Positions 28,960-37,323 of a DNA stretch of 64,000 bases are shown here, piece after piece. The translations under genes and the position numbers were made by a program. The notes beneath the pieces are model-generated. The model had not been told where the DNA came from and searched no databases. It saw nothing but the letters and a program-made list of their open reading frames with translations. How positions within the stretch are numbered: the stretch's first letter is position 1; the number at the start of each line of letters is the position of its first letter. The stretch comes from Aeolococcus sp035552595 (GTDB lineage Bacteria; Chloroflexota; Dormibacteria; Aeolococcales; Aeolococcaceae): the NCBI GenBank assembly GCA_035552595.1, contig DASZKZ010000021.1:1-64000 (forward strand), given 5' to 3'.

Positions 28960-30011
28960 CGGAAGCTCTCTTGGAGGGCGTCGAGCTGAGCCGAGCCGGG
29001 GCACAGCTCCGCGTGGGGCAGCTGCACCAACGGACGCGGTGACGTGCCACTGAGGGCGTGCAGGTCGGGGACGGACTCGTTGAGATAGAGCAGCCCGGTG
29101 ACGACCTCGCCGTCGCTGTGCTTCTGCTCGAGATATCCGGCCACGGAGGCGCGATCGGTGGGGTCGTAGTCGCCCGGGACCGACCGGAAGCGAACCTCGC
29201 TGCCGTCGTGCATCCGCACCGAGCGCACGCCATCCCCGGGGATGGCCGCCACGATCTCCTCCTCCGGCGGGACGAAGTCGGCGACCCCGGCCTTGACGGC
29301 ATGTTCGCGAGTGAAGAGATAGCTCTTGGTGGACCCCTCATGGTCGTTGAAGGTGACGCAGGGCGAGATCACGTCGATGAGAGCGAAGCCCTGGTGGGCC
29401 ACCGCGGCCTTGAGGATCGGCACCAGCTGCTGCTTGTCGCCGGAGAAGCTCCGGGCCAGGAACGTGGCTCCGAGCGAGAGGCCGAGCAGGATCGGGTCGA
29501 TCGGCGCCATCCGGTTGGGCTCGCCCTTCTTGGGCCTGCTCCCCACGTCGGCGGATGCGGAGAACTGACCCTTGGTCAGGCCGTACACGCCGTTGTTCTC
29601 GATCACGTACACGATGGGGACGTTGCGCCGGATGGCGTGGGAGAGGTGACCAAGTCCGATCGACAACGAATCTCCGTCTCCGGAGATCCCCACGCAGAGC
29701 AGCGCCCGGTTGGCTGCCTTGGCGCCGGTGGCGATCGCCGCCATCCGGCCGTGGGCACCGTTGAGACCGTGGGCTCCGCCGACGAAGTACGCCGGGGTCT
29801 TGCCCGAGCAGCCGATGCCGCTCATCTTGGCGAGCATGTGCGGAGGCGTCGACAGCTCCCAGAAGGTCCGAACCAGAGCCGCCGTGACCGAGTCGTGGCC
29901 GCACCCCGCGCAGAGCGTCGACATCCCTCCCTCGTAGTCGCGGATGGTGAGCCCCAACGAATTCCGCTCCATGGACGGATGTCGAGCGATCGGCTTGGTG
30001 ATCGACGCCAC
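28956..30011 (-). CDS. korB: 2-oxoacid:ferredoxin oxidoreductase, beta subunit
   Basis: 351 residues. It carries the TPP and [4Fe-4S] site of a 2-oxoacid (probably 2-oxoglutarate) oxidoreductase. Visible: TLCAGCGHDSV (CxxC, about residue 34), GIGCSGKTP, the TPP/Mg motif GDGDSLSIGLGHL...NNGVYGLTKGQ (about 110-155), and the C-terminal CVTF segment supplying a further cluster cysteine. It is the last gene of the operon after korA (2-nt gap). Without the substrate pocket resolved, pyruvate or 2-oxoglutarate cannot be separated firmly; the gene layout favours Kor. Confidence 0.88.
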   Translation of the reverse strand: MASITKPIARHPSMERNSLGLTIRDYEGGMSTLCAGCGHDSVTAALVRTFWELSTPPHMLAKMSGIGCSGKTPAYFVGGAHGLNGAHGRMAAIATGAKAANRALLCVGISGDGDSLSIGLGHLSHAIRRNVPIVYVIENNGVYGLTKGQFSASADVGSRPKKGEPNRMAPIDPILLGLSLGATFLARSFSGDKQQLVPILKAAVAHQGFALIDVISPCVTFNDHEGSTKSYLFTREHAVKAGVADFVPPEEEIVAAIPGDGVRSVRMHDGSEVRFRSVPGDYDPTDRASVAGYLEQKHSDGEVVTGLLYLNESVPDLHALSGTSPRPLVQLPHAELCPGSAQLDALQESFR

Positions 30012-30013
30012 GA

Positions 30014-31825
30014 CTACCGACCCACCTGCGCCGTGATGCCCTCGACCACCGTGGCCGCGCTCAGGGGAAATCCACCGTACGACAGAACCGAGCGCAAATT
30101 GTCCTTGGCGGCTCCGGTCTCGAGCGTCAGCAGAGAACGCAGCTGGGCGTCGCGGTTCTGCTCGACCACGAAGATCAGGTCGTGCTCCGCCAGGAATGCG
30201 CCGACCGCCTCGACGAAGGGAAACCCCCGGATGCGCATGAGGTCAGCAGCTGTGCCTCGCTCGTCCAGCGTCTCCAGTGCCTCGCGCACAGCGAGGTCGC
30301 AGCTCCCCACGGTGACCACTCCGATTCGCGCGCCAGGGCGTCGTTCCACCAGAGGTTCGGGTACGTACGTCGCCGCCGCGCCGTGCTTGCGCGCCAATCG
30401 ATCGAGCACCTCCTGGTACTCATCGGGCGTCTCCGTGTACCTGCCCAGGCGGTTGTGGCCCGAGCCGCGCGTGGTGAACGCCCCCGCGGCGCTGACGCCG
30501 GGGAGGGTTCGGGCAGAGACGAAGTCCGCGTCCTCATCCGAGTAGCGAGCGAAACGACCGATGCCCTCGAGCTGCTCGGCGGTGAGCACCCGGCCGCGAT
30601 CGGGCACGTAGTTGTCGTCCCAGCCCAGCCGCGGGACCACCCAGTCGTTCATCCCGATGTCGAGATCGCTGAGCATGATCACCGGGGCCTGGAAGCGCTC
30701 CGCCAGGTCAAAGCACCGGACCGCGAAATCGAAGCACTCGGCAGGGTTGGCGGGAAACAGCAGGATGTGCTTGGTGTCCCCGTGCGAGGCATAGGCGCAG
30801 CTGAGGATGTCCGACTGCTGGGTGCGCGTGGGCATGCCTGTCGACGGGCCCACGCGCTGCACATCGATCACCACCGCGGGAATCTCCGCGTAGTACGCCA
30901 GGCCAAGCAGCTCGCTCATCAGCGAGATCCCCGGACCTGACGTCGAGGTGAACGCGCGAGCCCCGGCCCACGAGGCCCCCAGCACCATGCCGATCGCCGC
31001 CAGCTCGTCCTCCGCCTGGAGGATCAGAAAGTTGTTCACACCGGTCGCCGGGTCGTGCCGGTACCTCTTGCAGAATCCCGTGAACGCGTCCATGACACCG
31101 GTCGAGGGCGTGATCGGATACCAGGCGGCCACCGTGGCTCCCGCGTACAGGCAGCCCAAGGCGGTGGCCGTGTTGCCGTCGACGAGGATCTTGTCAGCGG
31201 TCCCGTCCATGGTCTCGACCCCGAACGGCAACGGCGCAAAGCTGGCCAGCGAATAGTCGTACCCGAGCCGGAGCGCCAGCTGATTGGACTGACGCAGCCT
31301 GTCCTTGCCCGCGAATCTCTCGGCGAGGAGCTGAGAGACGACCTCGACGTCGATTCCGAGGAGGGCGACGAGCGCTCCGGCAATGGCGACGTTCTTCATC
31401 AGGATGCGTTCACGGGGCTGACGAAAGCTCTCGTTGCACATCTGGGCCAGCGGGACGCCGAGGAAGGTGACGTCGTCGCGCAGCAGGCCCGGGTCGAGCG
31501 GCCACGAGGAGTCGAAGAGGACGTATCCGCCGGAGCGCACCTCCCTGATATCGCCGTCGTAGGTGGCGTGGTTCATGGCCACCGTGAGGTCGTAATCGAG
31601 GGCGCGTGATGTGTACCCGGTCTTGTTGACACGGATCTCGTACCAGGTGGGCAGGCCCTGGATGTTCGAAGGGAAGAGATTCTTGCCGGACACAGGAATC
31701 CCCATCCGGAACATCGCCTGGGTGAGCAGCCCGTTCACGCTCGAAGAACCGGTCCCGTTGACGGAGGCCAGCTTGAGCGCGAAATCGTTGACCCGGGCTG
31801 TGGCTGGCGCGGTCACGGCACTCAC
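30014..31825 (-). CDS. korA: 2-oxoacid:ferredoxin oxidoreductase, fused gamma-alpha subunit
   Basis: 603 residues. The N-terminal gamma domain (about residues 15-200) contains GTGSSSVNGLLTQAMFRMG and NVAIAGALVALLGID. The alpha (pyrimidine-binding) domain starts at NTATALGCLYAGATVAAWYPITPST (about 220-244) and continues through the TSGPGISLMSE stretch (about 293). The fusion is typical of KorA in aerobes such as mycobacteria. With KorB it oxidises or reductively forms an acyl-CoA using ferredoxin. GTG 31825 overlaps the stop of the upstream flavoprotein (GTGA), so all three are coupled. Confidence 0.9.
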   Translation of the reverse strand: MSAVTAPATARVNDFALKLASVNGTGSSSVNGLLTQAMFRMGIPVSGKNLFPSNIQGLPTWYEIRVNKTGYTSRALDYDLTVAMNHATYDGDIREVRSGGYVLFDSSWPLDPGLLRDDVTFLGVPLAQMCNESFRQPRERILMKNVAIAGALVALLGIDVEVVSQLLAERFAGKDRLRQSNQLALRLGYDYSLASFAPLPFGVETMDGTADKILVDGNTATALGCLYAGATVAAWYPITPSTGVMDAFTGFCKRYRHDPATGVNNFLILQAEDELAAIGMVLGASWAGARAFTSTSGPGISLMSELLGLAYYAEIPAVVIDVQRVGPSTGMPTRTQQSDILSCAYASHGDTKHILLFPANPAECFDFAVRCFDLAERFQAPVIMLSDLDIGMNDWVVPRLGWDDNYVPDRGRVLTAEQLEGIGRFARYSDEDADFVSARTLPGVSAAGAFTTRGSGHNRLGRYTETPDEYQEVLDRLARKHGAAATYVPEPLVERRPGARIGVVTVGSCDLAVREALETLDERGTAADLMRIRGFPFVEAVGAFLAEHDLIFVVEQNRDAQLRSLLTLETGAAKDNLRSVLSYGGFPLSAATVVEGITAQVGR

Positions 31826-33612
31826 ACCGTCGCTCCAACCTGGAGCAGCGGAATCGGGGTGATCGCATAGGGGATGACGATCTCCGACTTCTGCATGTCC
31901 CAGGCCGCGGTGGGACAGCGCTCTGCGCAGAGGCCGCAGTGAACGCAGACGTCCTCGTCCTTGAGCATCAGCCGGCCGGTCTGGGGAAGCGGATCCGAGA
32001 CGAACAGGGCCTGGGTCGGGTTGATGGCGGGGGCGGAGAGCCGTGAGCGCAGCTCCTCCTCGTCACCGTCGGGTGCGATCGTCAGACACTGCACGGGACA
32101 CACGTCGATGCAGGCATCACACTCGATGCAGAGCGGCGCGTCGAAGGCGGTCTGGACATCGCAGTTCAGGCAGCGCTGAACCTCGCGCGCGGTCTGCTCC
32201 GCCGTGAAACCCAGCTCCACCTCGATGTCGAGCTTCTCGAACCGCCTGGTCAGCTCGATGTGGGTCATCTTCTGCCGAGAGGCGGGGTTGTAGTCGTTGT
32301 GGTAGCTCCATTCCGCCATCCCCATCTTCTGACTGACCAGGTTGAGGCCCATCGGGAGCCGCTCGGTGACAGCCAGGCCGCGGCAGTGGTTGTGGATCGA
32401 GATGGCGGCCTCGTGGGCGTGGGCGACCGCCCAGATGATGTTCTTCGGCCCCCAGGCGGCATCCCCGCCGAAGAAGAGACCGCTCAGCGTCGACTGCATG
32501 GTGATCCCGTCCACCGCCGGCATCTCCCATTCGTCGAACTCCACGCCCAGGTCGCGCTCGATCCAGGGGAAGGCATTCTCCTGGCCGATGGCCAGGATGA
32601 CGTCGTCCGCCGGGAGCACCACCGTGTCGATGACGGTGGATCGGCGCGCCTCGACGTCCCACGACAGACGCTCGAACTCCATCCCGGTGAGGCGACCGTT
32701 CTCGATCACGAAACGCTTGGGGGCGTGGTTCACCAGGATGTCGATCCTCTCCTCCTCGGCATCGTCCAGCTCCCAGGGGGACGCCTTGAAGAAGCCGCGT
32801 GGCCGCCGGGCCACCACCTTGATGTCCCTGCCTCCAAGGCGGCGCGAGGAACGGCAGCAGTCCATGGCCGTGTTGCCGACGCCGATGATCAGCACCCGCT
32901 CGCCGATGGAGTCGACGTGGCCGAAGGCGATCGATTCCAGCCAGTCGATGCCGATGTGGATGCGCTCGGTGTCGTGACGCCCGGGAATGTCGAGGTCCTT
33001 GCCGCGGGGAGCGCCACTGCCGACGAACACGGCGTCGAAGCCGTCCGCGAGCAGTGCGCGCAGGGATGCGACGGGTGCCTGGTAGCGGATGTCGACGCCC
33101 ATGTCGAGGATCGCCGAGACCTCCTCGTCCAGCACCGGCGCGGGCAGGCGGAACGCCGGGATGTTGGTGCGCATCAGCCCGCCGGGCTCCGCGTGCTGCT
33201 CGAAGATGACCACCTCGTAGCCCAGCGGGAGGAGATCGTTGGCCACCGTCAGCGAGGCCGGTCCGGCACCCACACAGGCGATCCGCTTGCCATTCTTCTC
33301 TGCCGGGATGATGGGCATGCGCTCGCTGATGTCGCCGCGGTGGTCCGCGGCAACCCGCTTGAGGCGGCAGATGGCGACCGGCGTCCCGTCCACGCGCTCG
33401 CGCCGGCAGGCCGGCTCGCAGGGCCGGTCGCAGGTGCGCCCCAGGATGGCCGGGAACACGTTGGACTCCCGGTTGACCATGTAGGCATCGGTGAACCGGC
33501 CCTGGGCGATCAGGCGAATGTACTCGGGGACGTTGGTATGGGCCGGGCACGCCCACTGACAGTCGACGACCTTGTGGTAGTAGGCGGGGTCGCGCACATC
33601 GGTGGGCTTCAC
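31822..33612 (-). CDS. GltD-like FAD/NAD(P) oxidoreductase with two C-terminal [4Fe-4S] clusters
   Basis: 596 residues. The N-terminal GltD-type Fe-S segment has DCQWACPAHTNVPEYI and RTCDRPCEPACRR cysteines (about 18-66). FAD-binding VGAGPASL (about 116) and NAD(P)-binding GVGNTAMDCCRSSRR (about 237) lie in the flavoprotein core; a second FAD region (FFGGDAAWGPKNI) is near 382. The C-terminus holds two ferredoxin motifs, CIECDACIDVCP and CVHCGLCAERCP. It probably passes electrons between the Kor complex and NAD(P)+/NAD(P)H. It is coupled to korA by GTGA. A CATACT hexamer 11 nt upstream of GTG 33612 may be its -10. Confidence 0.85.
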   Translation of the reverse strand: MKPTDVRDPAYYHKVVDCQWACPAHTNVPEYIRLIAQGRFTDAYMVNRESNVFPAILGRTCDRPCEPACRRERVDGTPVAICRLKRVAADHRGDISERMPIIPAEKNGKRIACVGAGPASLTVANDLLPLGYEVVIFEQHAEPGGLMRTNIPAFRLPAPVLDEEVSAILDMGVDIRYQAPVASLRALLADGFDAVFVGSGAPRGKDLDIPGRHDTERIHIGIDWLESIAFGHVDSIGERVLIIGVGNTAMDCCRSSRRLGGRDIKVVARRPRGFFKASPWELDDAEEERIDILVNHAPKRFVIENGRLTGMEFERLSWDVEARRSTVIDTVVLPADDVILAIGQENAFPWIERDLGVEFDEWEMPAVDGITMQSTLSGLFFGGDAAWGPKNIIWAVAHAHEAAISIHNHCRGLAVTERLPMGLNLVSQKMGMAEWSYHNDYNPASRQKMTHIELTRRFEKLDIEVELGFTAEQTAREVQRCLNCDVQTAFDAPLCIECDACIDVCPVQCLTIAPDGDEEELRSRLSAPAINPTQALFVSDPLPQTGRLMLKDEDVCVHCGLCAERCPTAAWDMQKSEIVIPYAITPIPLLQVGATV

Positions 33613-33650
33613 TGCAGCTGACCAGTATGAGTAGGCAGCGGTTGTGGGCG

Positions 33651-33673
33651 CCCCGCGGACGGTGTCCCCGGGG
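33651..33673 (-). terminator. hairpin between pntB and the flavoprotein gene
   Basis: Inverted repeat 33651-33660 with 33664-33673, 10-bp arms with one mismatch and a 3-nt loop, no T-run. Possible weak terminator or processing site after pntB. Confidence 0.35.
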
Positions 33674-33682
33674 TCATCGCCA

Positions 33683-35095
33683 TCAGCCCGACACCAGCGT
33701 CCTCACCGCCGCCACGATCTCGCTGAGGCCTTGCTTGGCGTCGGCGAAGAACATGCTCGTCTTGGGGTCGGTGTACAGCTCGTTGTCGATGCCGGCGTAG
33801 CCGTGACCCATGGACCGCTTGATGACGATGATGTTCCTGGCCCGGTCCACGTCGAGGATGGGCATGCCCGACAGGGGGGTGTTGGGGCGGCGGGCCGCAG
33901 GGTTGGTCACGTCGTTGGCCCCGACCACGAGCACCACGTCGGTGGTGGGGAACTGCGGGTTGACCTCGTCCATCTCCTTCAGCGAGGTGTAGGGCACGTT
34001 GGCCTCGGCCAGGAGCACGTTCATGTGGCCCGGCATCCGGCCGGCCACGGGATGGATGGCGAATGAGACGCTGGCCCCGCGGGATTCGAGCAGGTCGGCC
34101 AGCTGGCGGACCTCGTGCTGGGCCTGCGCGGCGGCAAGGCCGTAGCCGGGGACGATGATCACCTTGTTGGCGTAGGCGAGCTGGATGGCGGCGTCCGCGG
34201 CGGAGAGCCGGCGGATGTCGCCGCCGCTCCCCACGCCCGCGGTGAGCGTGGTGTCGCCGGTCCCGAAGCCGCCCACCACGATGCTGAGGATGGAGCGGTT
34301 CATGGCGTCGGCCATGAGCTTGGTCAGGATGCCGCCGGACGCGCCCACCAGGGCTCCGGCGATGATCAGGGCGGAGCTGTCGATCACGAAGCCGGCCATG
34401 GCCACGGCGATTCCCGTGAAGGCGTTGAGGAGGGAGATCACCACGGGCATGTCCGCCCCGCCGATGGGCATGACCATGGTGACGCCGAAGCCCAGCGCGG
34501 CAGCCACGACGAGGCTGAGCACGGCGATGCTGTCGGCACCGGTGAGCAGATAGGCGCTGCCGCCCACCGCCACGGCCGCCAGCACGCCGGTGAGGACGCG
34601 CGCGCCGGGGAAGATCACCGGCTCTCCACTGACCCAGCCCTGGAGCTTGCCCGCGGCCACCAGCGACCCGGAGAAGGTCACGGCCCCGATGATCACGTCG
34701 AGGGCTGTCGCCACGGTGCTGCGCGTGGACCCCGCGGAGGCGGCGAGGCGGACGAAGTCGGCGAGGGCGATCAGCGCCGCGGCGCCGCCGCCCACAGCGT
34801 TGAACAGGCTCACCAGCTGGGGGATCGCGGTCATCCTGACCCGGCGCGCCGTGGGCAGGCCCGCGGCCGCGCCGATGGCCGCGCCGGCGCCCAGGACGGC
34901 CCAGCCGGTGGCGGTGATGCTGCCGTCGTTGACCACCTTGGCGAGGGTGGCGGCGACGGCGAGGATCATGCCCGCCGACGACAGCCGGTTGCCGTTCCTG
35001 CCGGTGGCGGGGGAGTTCATGAGATGCAGCCCGACCACGAAGGCGACGGCGGCCAGCAGGTAGGCCAGCGCCACCACCGTGTTGACGGTGCTCAC
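33683..35095 (-). CDS. pntB: NAD(P) transhydrogenase subunit beta
   Basis: 470 residues: a membrane part with about nine hydrophobic segments (residues 1-270), then the NADP(H)-binding domain III with VIIVPGYGLAAAQAQHEVRQLADLL (about 290), FAIHPVAGRMPGHMNVLLAEANVPY (about 320) and VLVVGANDVTNPAA (about 375). It couples hydride transfer between NADH and NADP+ to proton movement. GTG 35095 was chosen because the preceding stretch belongs to pntAB. The gap to pntAB is 5 nt. Confidence 0.95.
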   Translation of the reverse strand: MSTVNTVVALAYLLAAVAFVVGLHLMNSPATGRNGNRLSSAGMILAVAATLAKVVNDGSITATGWAVLGAGAAIGAAAGLPTARRVRMTAIPQLVSLFNAVGGGAAALIALADFVRLAASAGSTRSTVATALDVIIGAVTFSGSLVAAGKLQGWVSGEPVIFPGARVLTGVLAAVAVGGSAYLLTGADSIAVLSLVVAAALGFGVTMVMPIGGADMPVVISLLNAFTGIAVAMAGFVIDSSALIIAGALVGASGGILTKLMADAMNRSILSIVVGGFGTGDTTLTAGVGSGGDIRRLSAADAAIQLAYANKVIIVPGYGLAAAQAQHEVRQLADLLESRGASVSFAIHPVAGRMPGHMNVLLAEANVPYTSLKEMDEVNPQFPTTDVVLVVGANDVTNPAARRPNTPLSGMPILDVDRARNIIVIKRSMGHGYAGIDNELYTDPKTSMFFADAKQGLSEIVAAVRTLVSG

Positions 35096-35100
35096 CGCTC

Positions 35101-35424
35101 TCAGCTCTCCTTTCCGGGGTCGTCGCCCCGGGCGGGCGGTGCCGGCCGCTTGTGGAACATCTGCAGCATCCGGTCGGTGACCACGTACCCGCCGATCACG
35201 TTCATGGCAGCGAAGCCGGCGGCGACGAACGAGAGCACGTAGCCGGCCGCGTTGTTGGCCTGCGCGGCGGTGACCATGACGCCGACAAAGACGATCCCGT
35301 GAATCGCGTTGGACGCGGACATCAGCGGGGTGTGCAGCATGGAGGGCACCTTGCTGATGACCTCGAAACCCACCAGCAGGGCCAGCACGAAGATGCTGAT
35401 CTCGGAGAGCAGGCCAGCGCTCAA
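35101..35424 (-). CDS. pntAB: NAD(P) transhydrogenase subunit alpha part 2 (membrane)
   Basis: 107 residues with three membrane helices, including the family pattern VFVLALLVGFEVISKVPSMLHTPLMSASNAIHGI followed by VGGY-like FAAMNVIGGYVVTDRML. TTG 35424 overlaps the pntAA stop (TTGA) and has GGGAGG 6 nt upstream. The three-gene (split alpha) organisation is typical of Rhodospirillum-type and many actinobacterial enzymes. Confidence 0.93.
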   Translation of the reverse strand: MSAGLLSEISIFVLALLVGFEVISKVPSMLHTPLMSASNAIHGIVFVGVMVTAAQANNAAGYVLSFVAAGFAAMNVIGGYVVTDRMLQMFHKRPAPPARGDDPGKES

Positions 35425-36620
35425 GGATTGCCTCCCGGGGCTCCGGGCGAGCTGGGGGCATCGAGGAGCCTGAGGACGGCGGGGTGGATCACCTGACCTC
35501 CGTGGGTGACCACGATGCCGGCCTGGATCTCGTCCTCGGGGTCGATGACCAGGGCGCCGTCGTGGACCAGATCCAGCAGCAGGGCTGTGATGTTGTGCGA
35601 GAAGGCCGCGGAGGCGGCGGTGGGCAGCTGCGCGGCCAGGTTGCCGGCTCCGATGATCGTCACCGCGTTGCCGGTCAGGATCGTCTGGTCGGGGACCGAT
35701 CCCTCGACGTTGCCGCCGAGGGCGCTGGCACCCAGGTCGACGACGACCGAGCCGGCCCGCATCCGCGCGACCGCCTCGGCGGTGACCAGCCGGGGCGGCC
35801 GCCGCCCGGGGACCTGCGCGGTGGTGATGACCACGTCGAAGCGGGCCAGGTGGGCGTCGAGCTCCTCCCGCTGCGCGGCCTGCTCGCTCTCGGTGAGCGC
35901 CCGGGCGTAGCCTCCCTCTCCCGGGGCGGGTCCGACCGATTGGAGCTGGAGGATCCGGGCGCCGACCGACTCGATCTCGCCTCGCGTCTGGGGTCTGACG
36001 TCGTAGCCGGTCACCACCGCGCCCAACCGGTTGGCCGTTCCCATGGCCTGAAGGCCGGCGACGCCGGCTCCGAGGACGAGGACGTCGGCGGGCTTGGCGG
36101 TACCCGCTGCGGTGATCATCAGTGGGAAGTAACGCCCGAAGGCGTCGGCGGCGACCAGGGCCGCCTTGTACCCGGCCACGTTGGCCTGCGAGGTGAGGAC
36201 GTCCATGGTCTGGGCCCGGGCCACGGTGCGGGGCATGCCGTCGAGGCTGATCGCGGTCACGCCCCGCTCGGCGAGCTGCCGGGCCAGCTGGGGGGCGACC
36301 AGCGGCCTCAGCATCCCGATGACCGTCTGGCCGGGCCGCAGCCGGTCGACCTGCGCAGGCGACAGGGTGCCGACGGTCACGACCAGGTCCGCGGCCGTCA
36401 CCTCGGCACCGCTGACGATGGACGCGCCGGCCTCGACATAGACGTCGTCGCTGAACCGAGCCTCCGTGCCGGCGCCCGCTTCGACGAGCACGTCAAGCCC
36501 AGCGGCCTCCAACCGGCCGACGGCATCGGGTGCCAGAGCCACCCGCCGTTCCCCGGGCGCCGTCTCCTTGATGGCCACCACCGCCAGGCGCCTGGTGGGC
36601 CCCGATGTCGCCGCTCGCAT
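35421..36620 (-). CDS. pntAA: NAD(P) transhydrogenase subunit alpha part 1 (NAD-binding)
   Basis: 399 residues of the soluble domain I, related to alanine dehydrogenase: IKETAPGERRVALAPDAV at the N-terminus, the Rossmann motif VLGAGVAGLQAMGTANRLGA (about 185), YDVRP (about 208) and the mobile-loop region near 230-250. The start is uncertain: ATG 36620 or in-frame GTG 36629 or TTG 36635. A GGGAGG element occurs further upstream inside a perfect hairpin (36648-36676). It is first in the pnt unit and downstream of rnpB on the same strand, so read-through from rnpB may contribute to its expression. Confidence 0.92.
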   Translation of the reverse strand: MRAATSGPTRRLAVVAIKETAPGERRVALAPDAVGRLEAAGLDVLVEAGAGTEARFSDDVYVEAGASIVSGAEVTAADLVVTVGTLSPAQVDRLRPGQTVIGMLRPLVAPQLARQLAERGVTAISLDGMPRTVARAQTMDVLTSQANVAGYKAALVAADAFGRYFPLMITAAGTAKPADVLVLGAGVAGLQAMGTANRLGAVVTGYDVRPQTRGEIESVGARILQLQSVGPAPGEGGYARALTESEQAAQREELDAHLARFDVVITTAQVPGRRPPRLVTAEAVARMRAGSVVVDLGASALGGNVEGSVPDQTILTGNAVTIIGAGNLAAQLPTAASAAFSHNITALLLDLVHDGALVIDPEDEIQAGIVVTHGGQVIHPAVLRLLDAPSSPGAPGGNP

Positions 36621-36647
36621 CTGGCTCACGAGCAAGGGACACTGCCA

Positions 36648-36676
36648 CACCTCCCATGGCTGCCGTATGGGAGGTG
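36648..36676 (-). promoter_or_regulatory. perfect inverted repeat between rnpB and pntAA
   Basis: 10-bp arms CACCTCCCAT (36648-36657) and ATGGGAGGTG (36667-36676), 9-nt loop. On the minus strand the hairpin follows the rnpB 3' end by 14 nt and hides a GGGAGG sequence upstream of pntAA. It may be a terminator or 3' boundary for rnpB without a T-run, or a control element for pntAA. Confidence 0.5.
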
Positions 36677-36690
36677 CGGGTGGGGAGCGT

Positions 36691-37093
36691 GCAAGCCGGC
36701 CTGTAAGCCGGGTTCTGTCCCCGCCGCTCCGTTCACGGCCCCGAGGGGCCGCCGCTCCCCGGCGGCGGGGGACGGCCATCCATCTGCGACGCCGGTTGCC
36801 CGGCGTCTCTAGCGGCCCGACCCGGGACACGGGGCGAGCAGCCCCTGAACGGCGAACCGTCCGTCCCTGTTCGGCCTTGCTCCGGGCGGGGTTTACCTGG
36901 CCGGCCGGTCACCCGGCCGCCGGTGGGCTCTTACCCCACCATTTCACCGTTGCCGCGGCACCGCCGCGGCTGTGTCATTTCTGTGGCACTCTCCTTCGGG
37001 TCGCCCCGACTGGGCGTTACCCAGCGCCCTGCTCTGTGGAGCCCGGACTTTCCTCGGACGACGAGCGTCCGCGGCCGTCCGGCCGGCTTGCTC
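36691..37093 (-). ncRNA. rnpB: RNase P RNA (type A)
   Basis: The catalytic RNA of RNase P, which matures tRNA 5' ends. On the minus strand the 5' part contains the highly conserved CR-I sequence GAGGAAAGTCCGGGCTCC (about 37057-37039). Internal sequences include ACAGAAA, the GGTAAACCCC region, and near the 3' end the conserved ACAGAACCCGGCTTA (about 36718-36704). The terminal P1 helix pairs the 5' GCAAGCCGGCC (37091-37081) with the 3' GGCCGGCTTGC (36701-36691), perfectly over 11 bp, which fixes the ends. Length is about 403 nt. It lies between the pnt unit and the dcw cluster. Confidence 0.95.
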
Positions 37094-37097
37094 GACG

Positions 37098-37103
37098 ATT
37101 CTA
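37098..37103 (-). promoter_or_regulatory. putative -10 element of rnpB
   Basis: TAGAAT on the minus strand, about 5-6 nt before the first rnpB nucleotide. No convincing -35. Confidence 0.5.
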
Positions 37104-37206
37104 CCGCCGCTCCGAGGCGGCCGCGGGGCCGAGATCTTCGCGTGCTGACGGCAGGTGCGAGAGGCGGGTGCGACGCCAAAGTGGGGAACGGCACATATGT
37201 TCGCAT

Positions 37207-37235
37207 TGACGCGTTGAGTTGGGACTGCTACCGTT
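37207..37235 (+). promoter_or_regulatory. promoter of the dcw cluster (mraZ)
   Basis: TTGACG (37207-37212), 17-bp spacer, TACCGT (37230-37235). It predicts a start near 37242 and a leader of about 80 nt before mraZ. Confidence 0.65.
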
Positions 37236-37248
37236 CGGCCCAGTCGGT

Positions 37249-37273
37249 GGGGCAGAGTGGTGAAAAGTGGGGC
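37249..37273 (+). promoter_or_regulatory. MraZ-binding direct repeats
   Basis: Three 5-mers TGGGG, TGGTG and TGGGG, each separated by exactly 5 nt (10-bp period), just downstream of the predicted transcription start. This matches the known TGGGN-N5 operator of MraZ and predicts autorepression of the dcw operon. A further TGGGA lies inside the promoter spacer (37221-37225). Confidence 0.75.
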
Positions 37274-37323
37274 AGAGACTTGTGGACTGGCGGTGGCAGC
37301 GACCCAGCAGGGCAACCTGACCT

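Noticed and set aside
30182..30940. 252-codon plus-strand frame inside korA
   Set aside because: Shadow of korA; no motif or start signal.
33683..35461. Single large pntB including upstream sequence
   Set aside because: The in-frame extension overlaps pntAB in another frame; pntB starts properly at GTG 35095.
36621..37323. Protein-coding frames in the pntAA-mraZ gap
   Set aside because: The region is occupied by RNase P RNA, whose conserved core and P1 helix are clear, plus the mraZ promoter.
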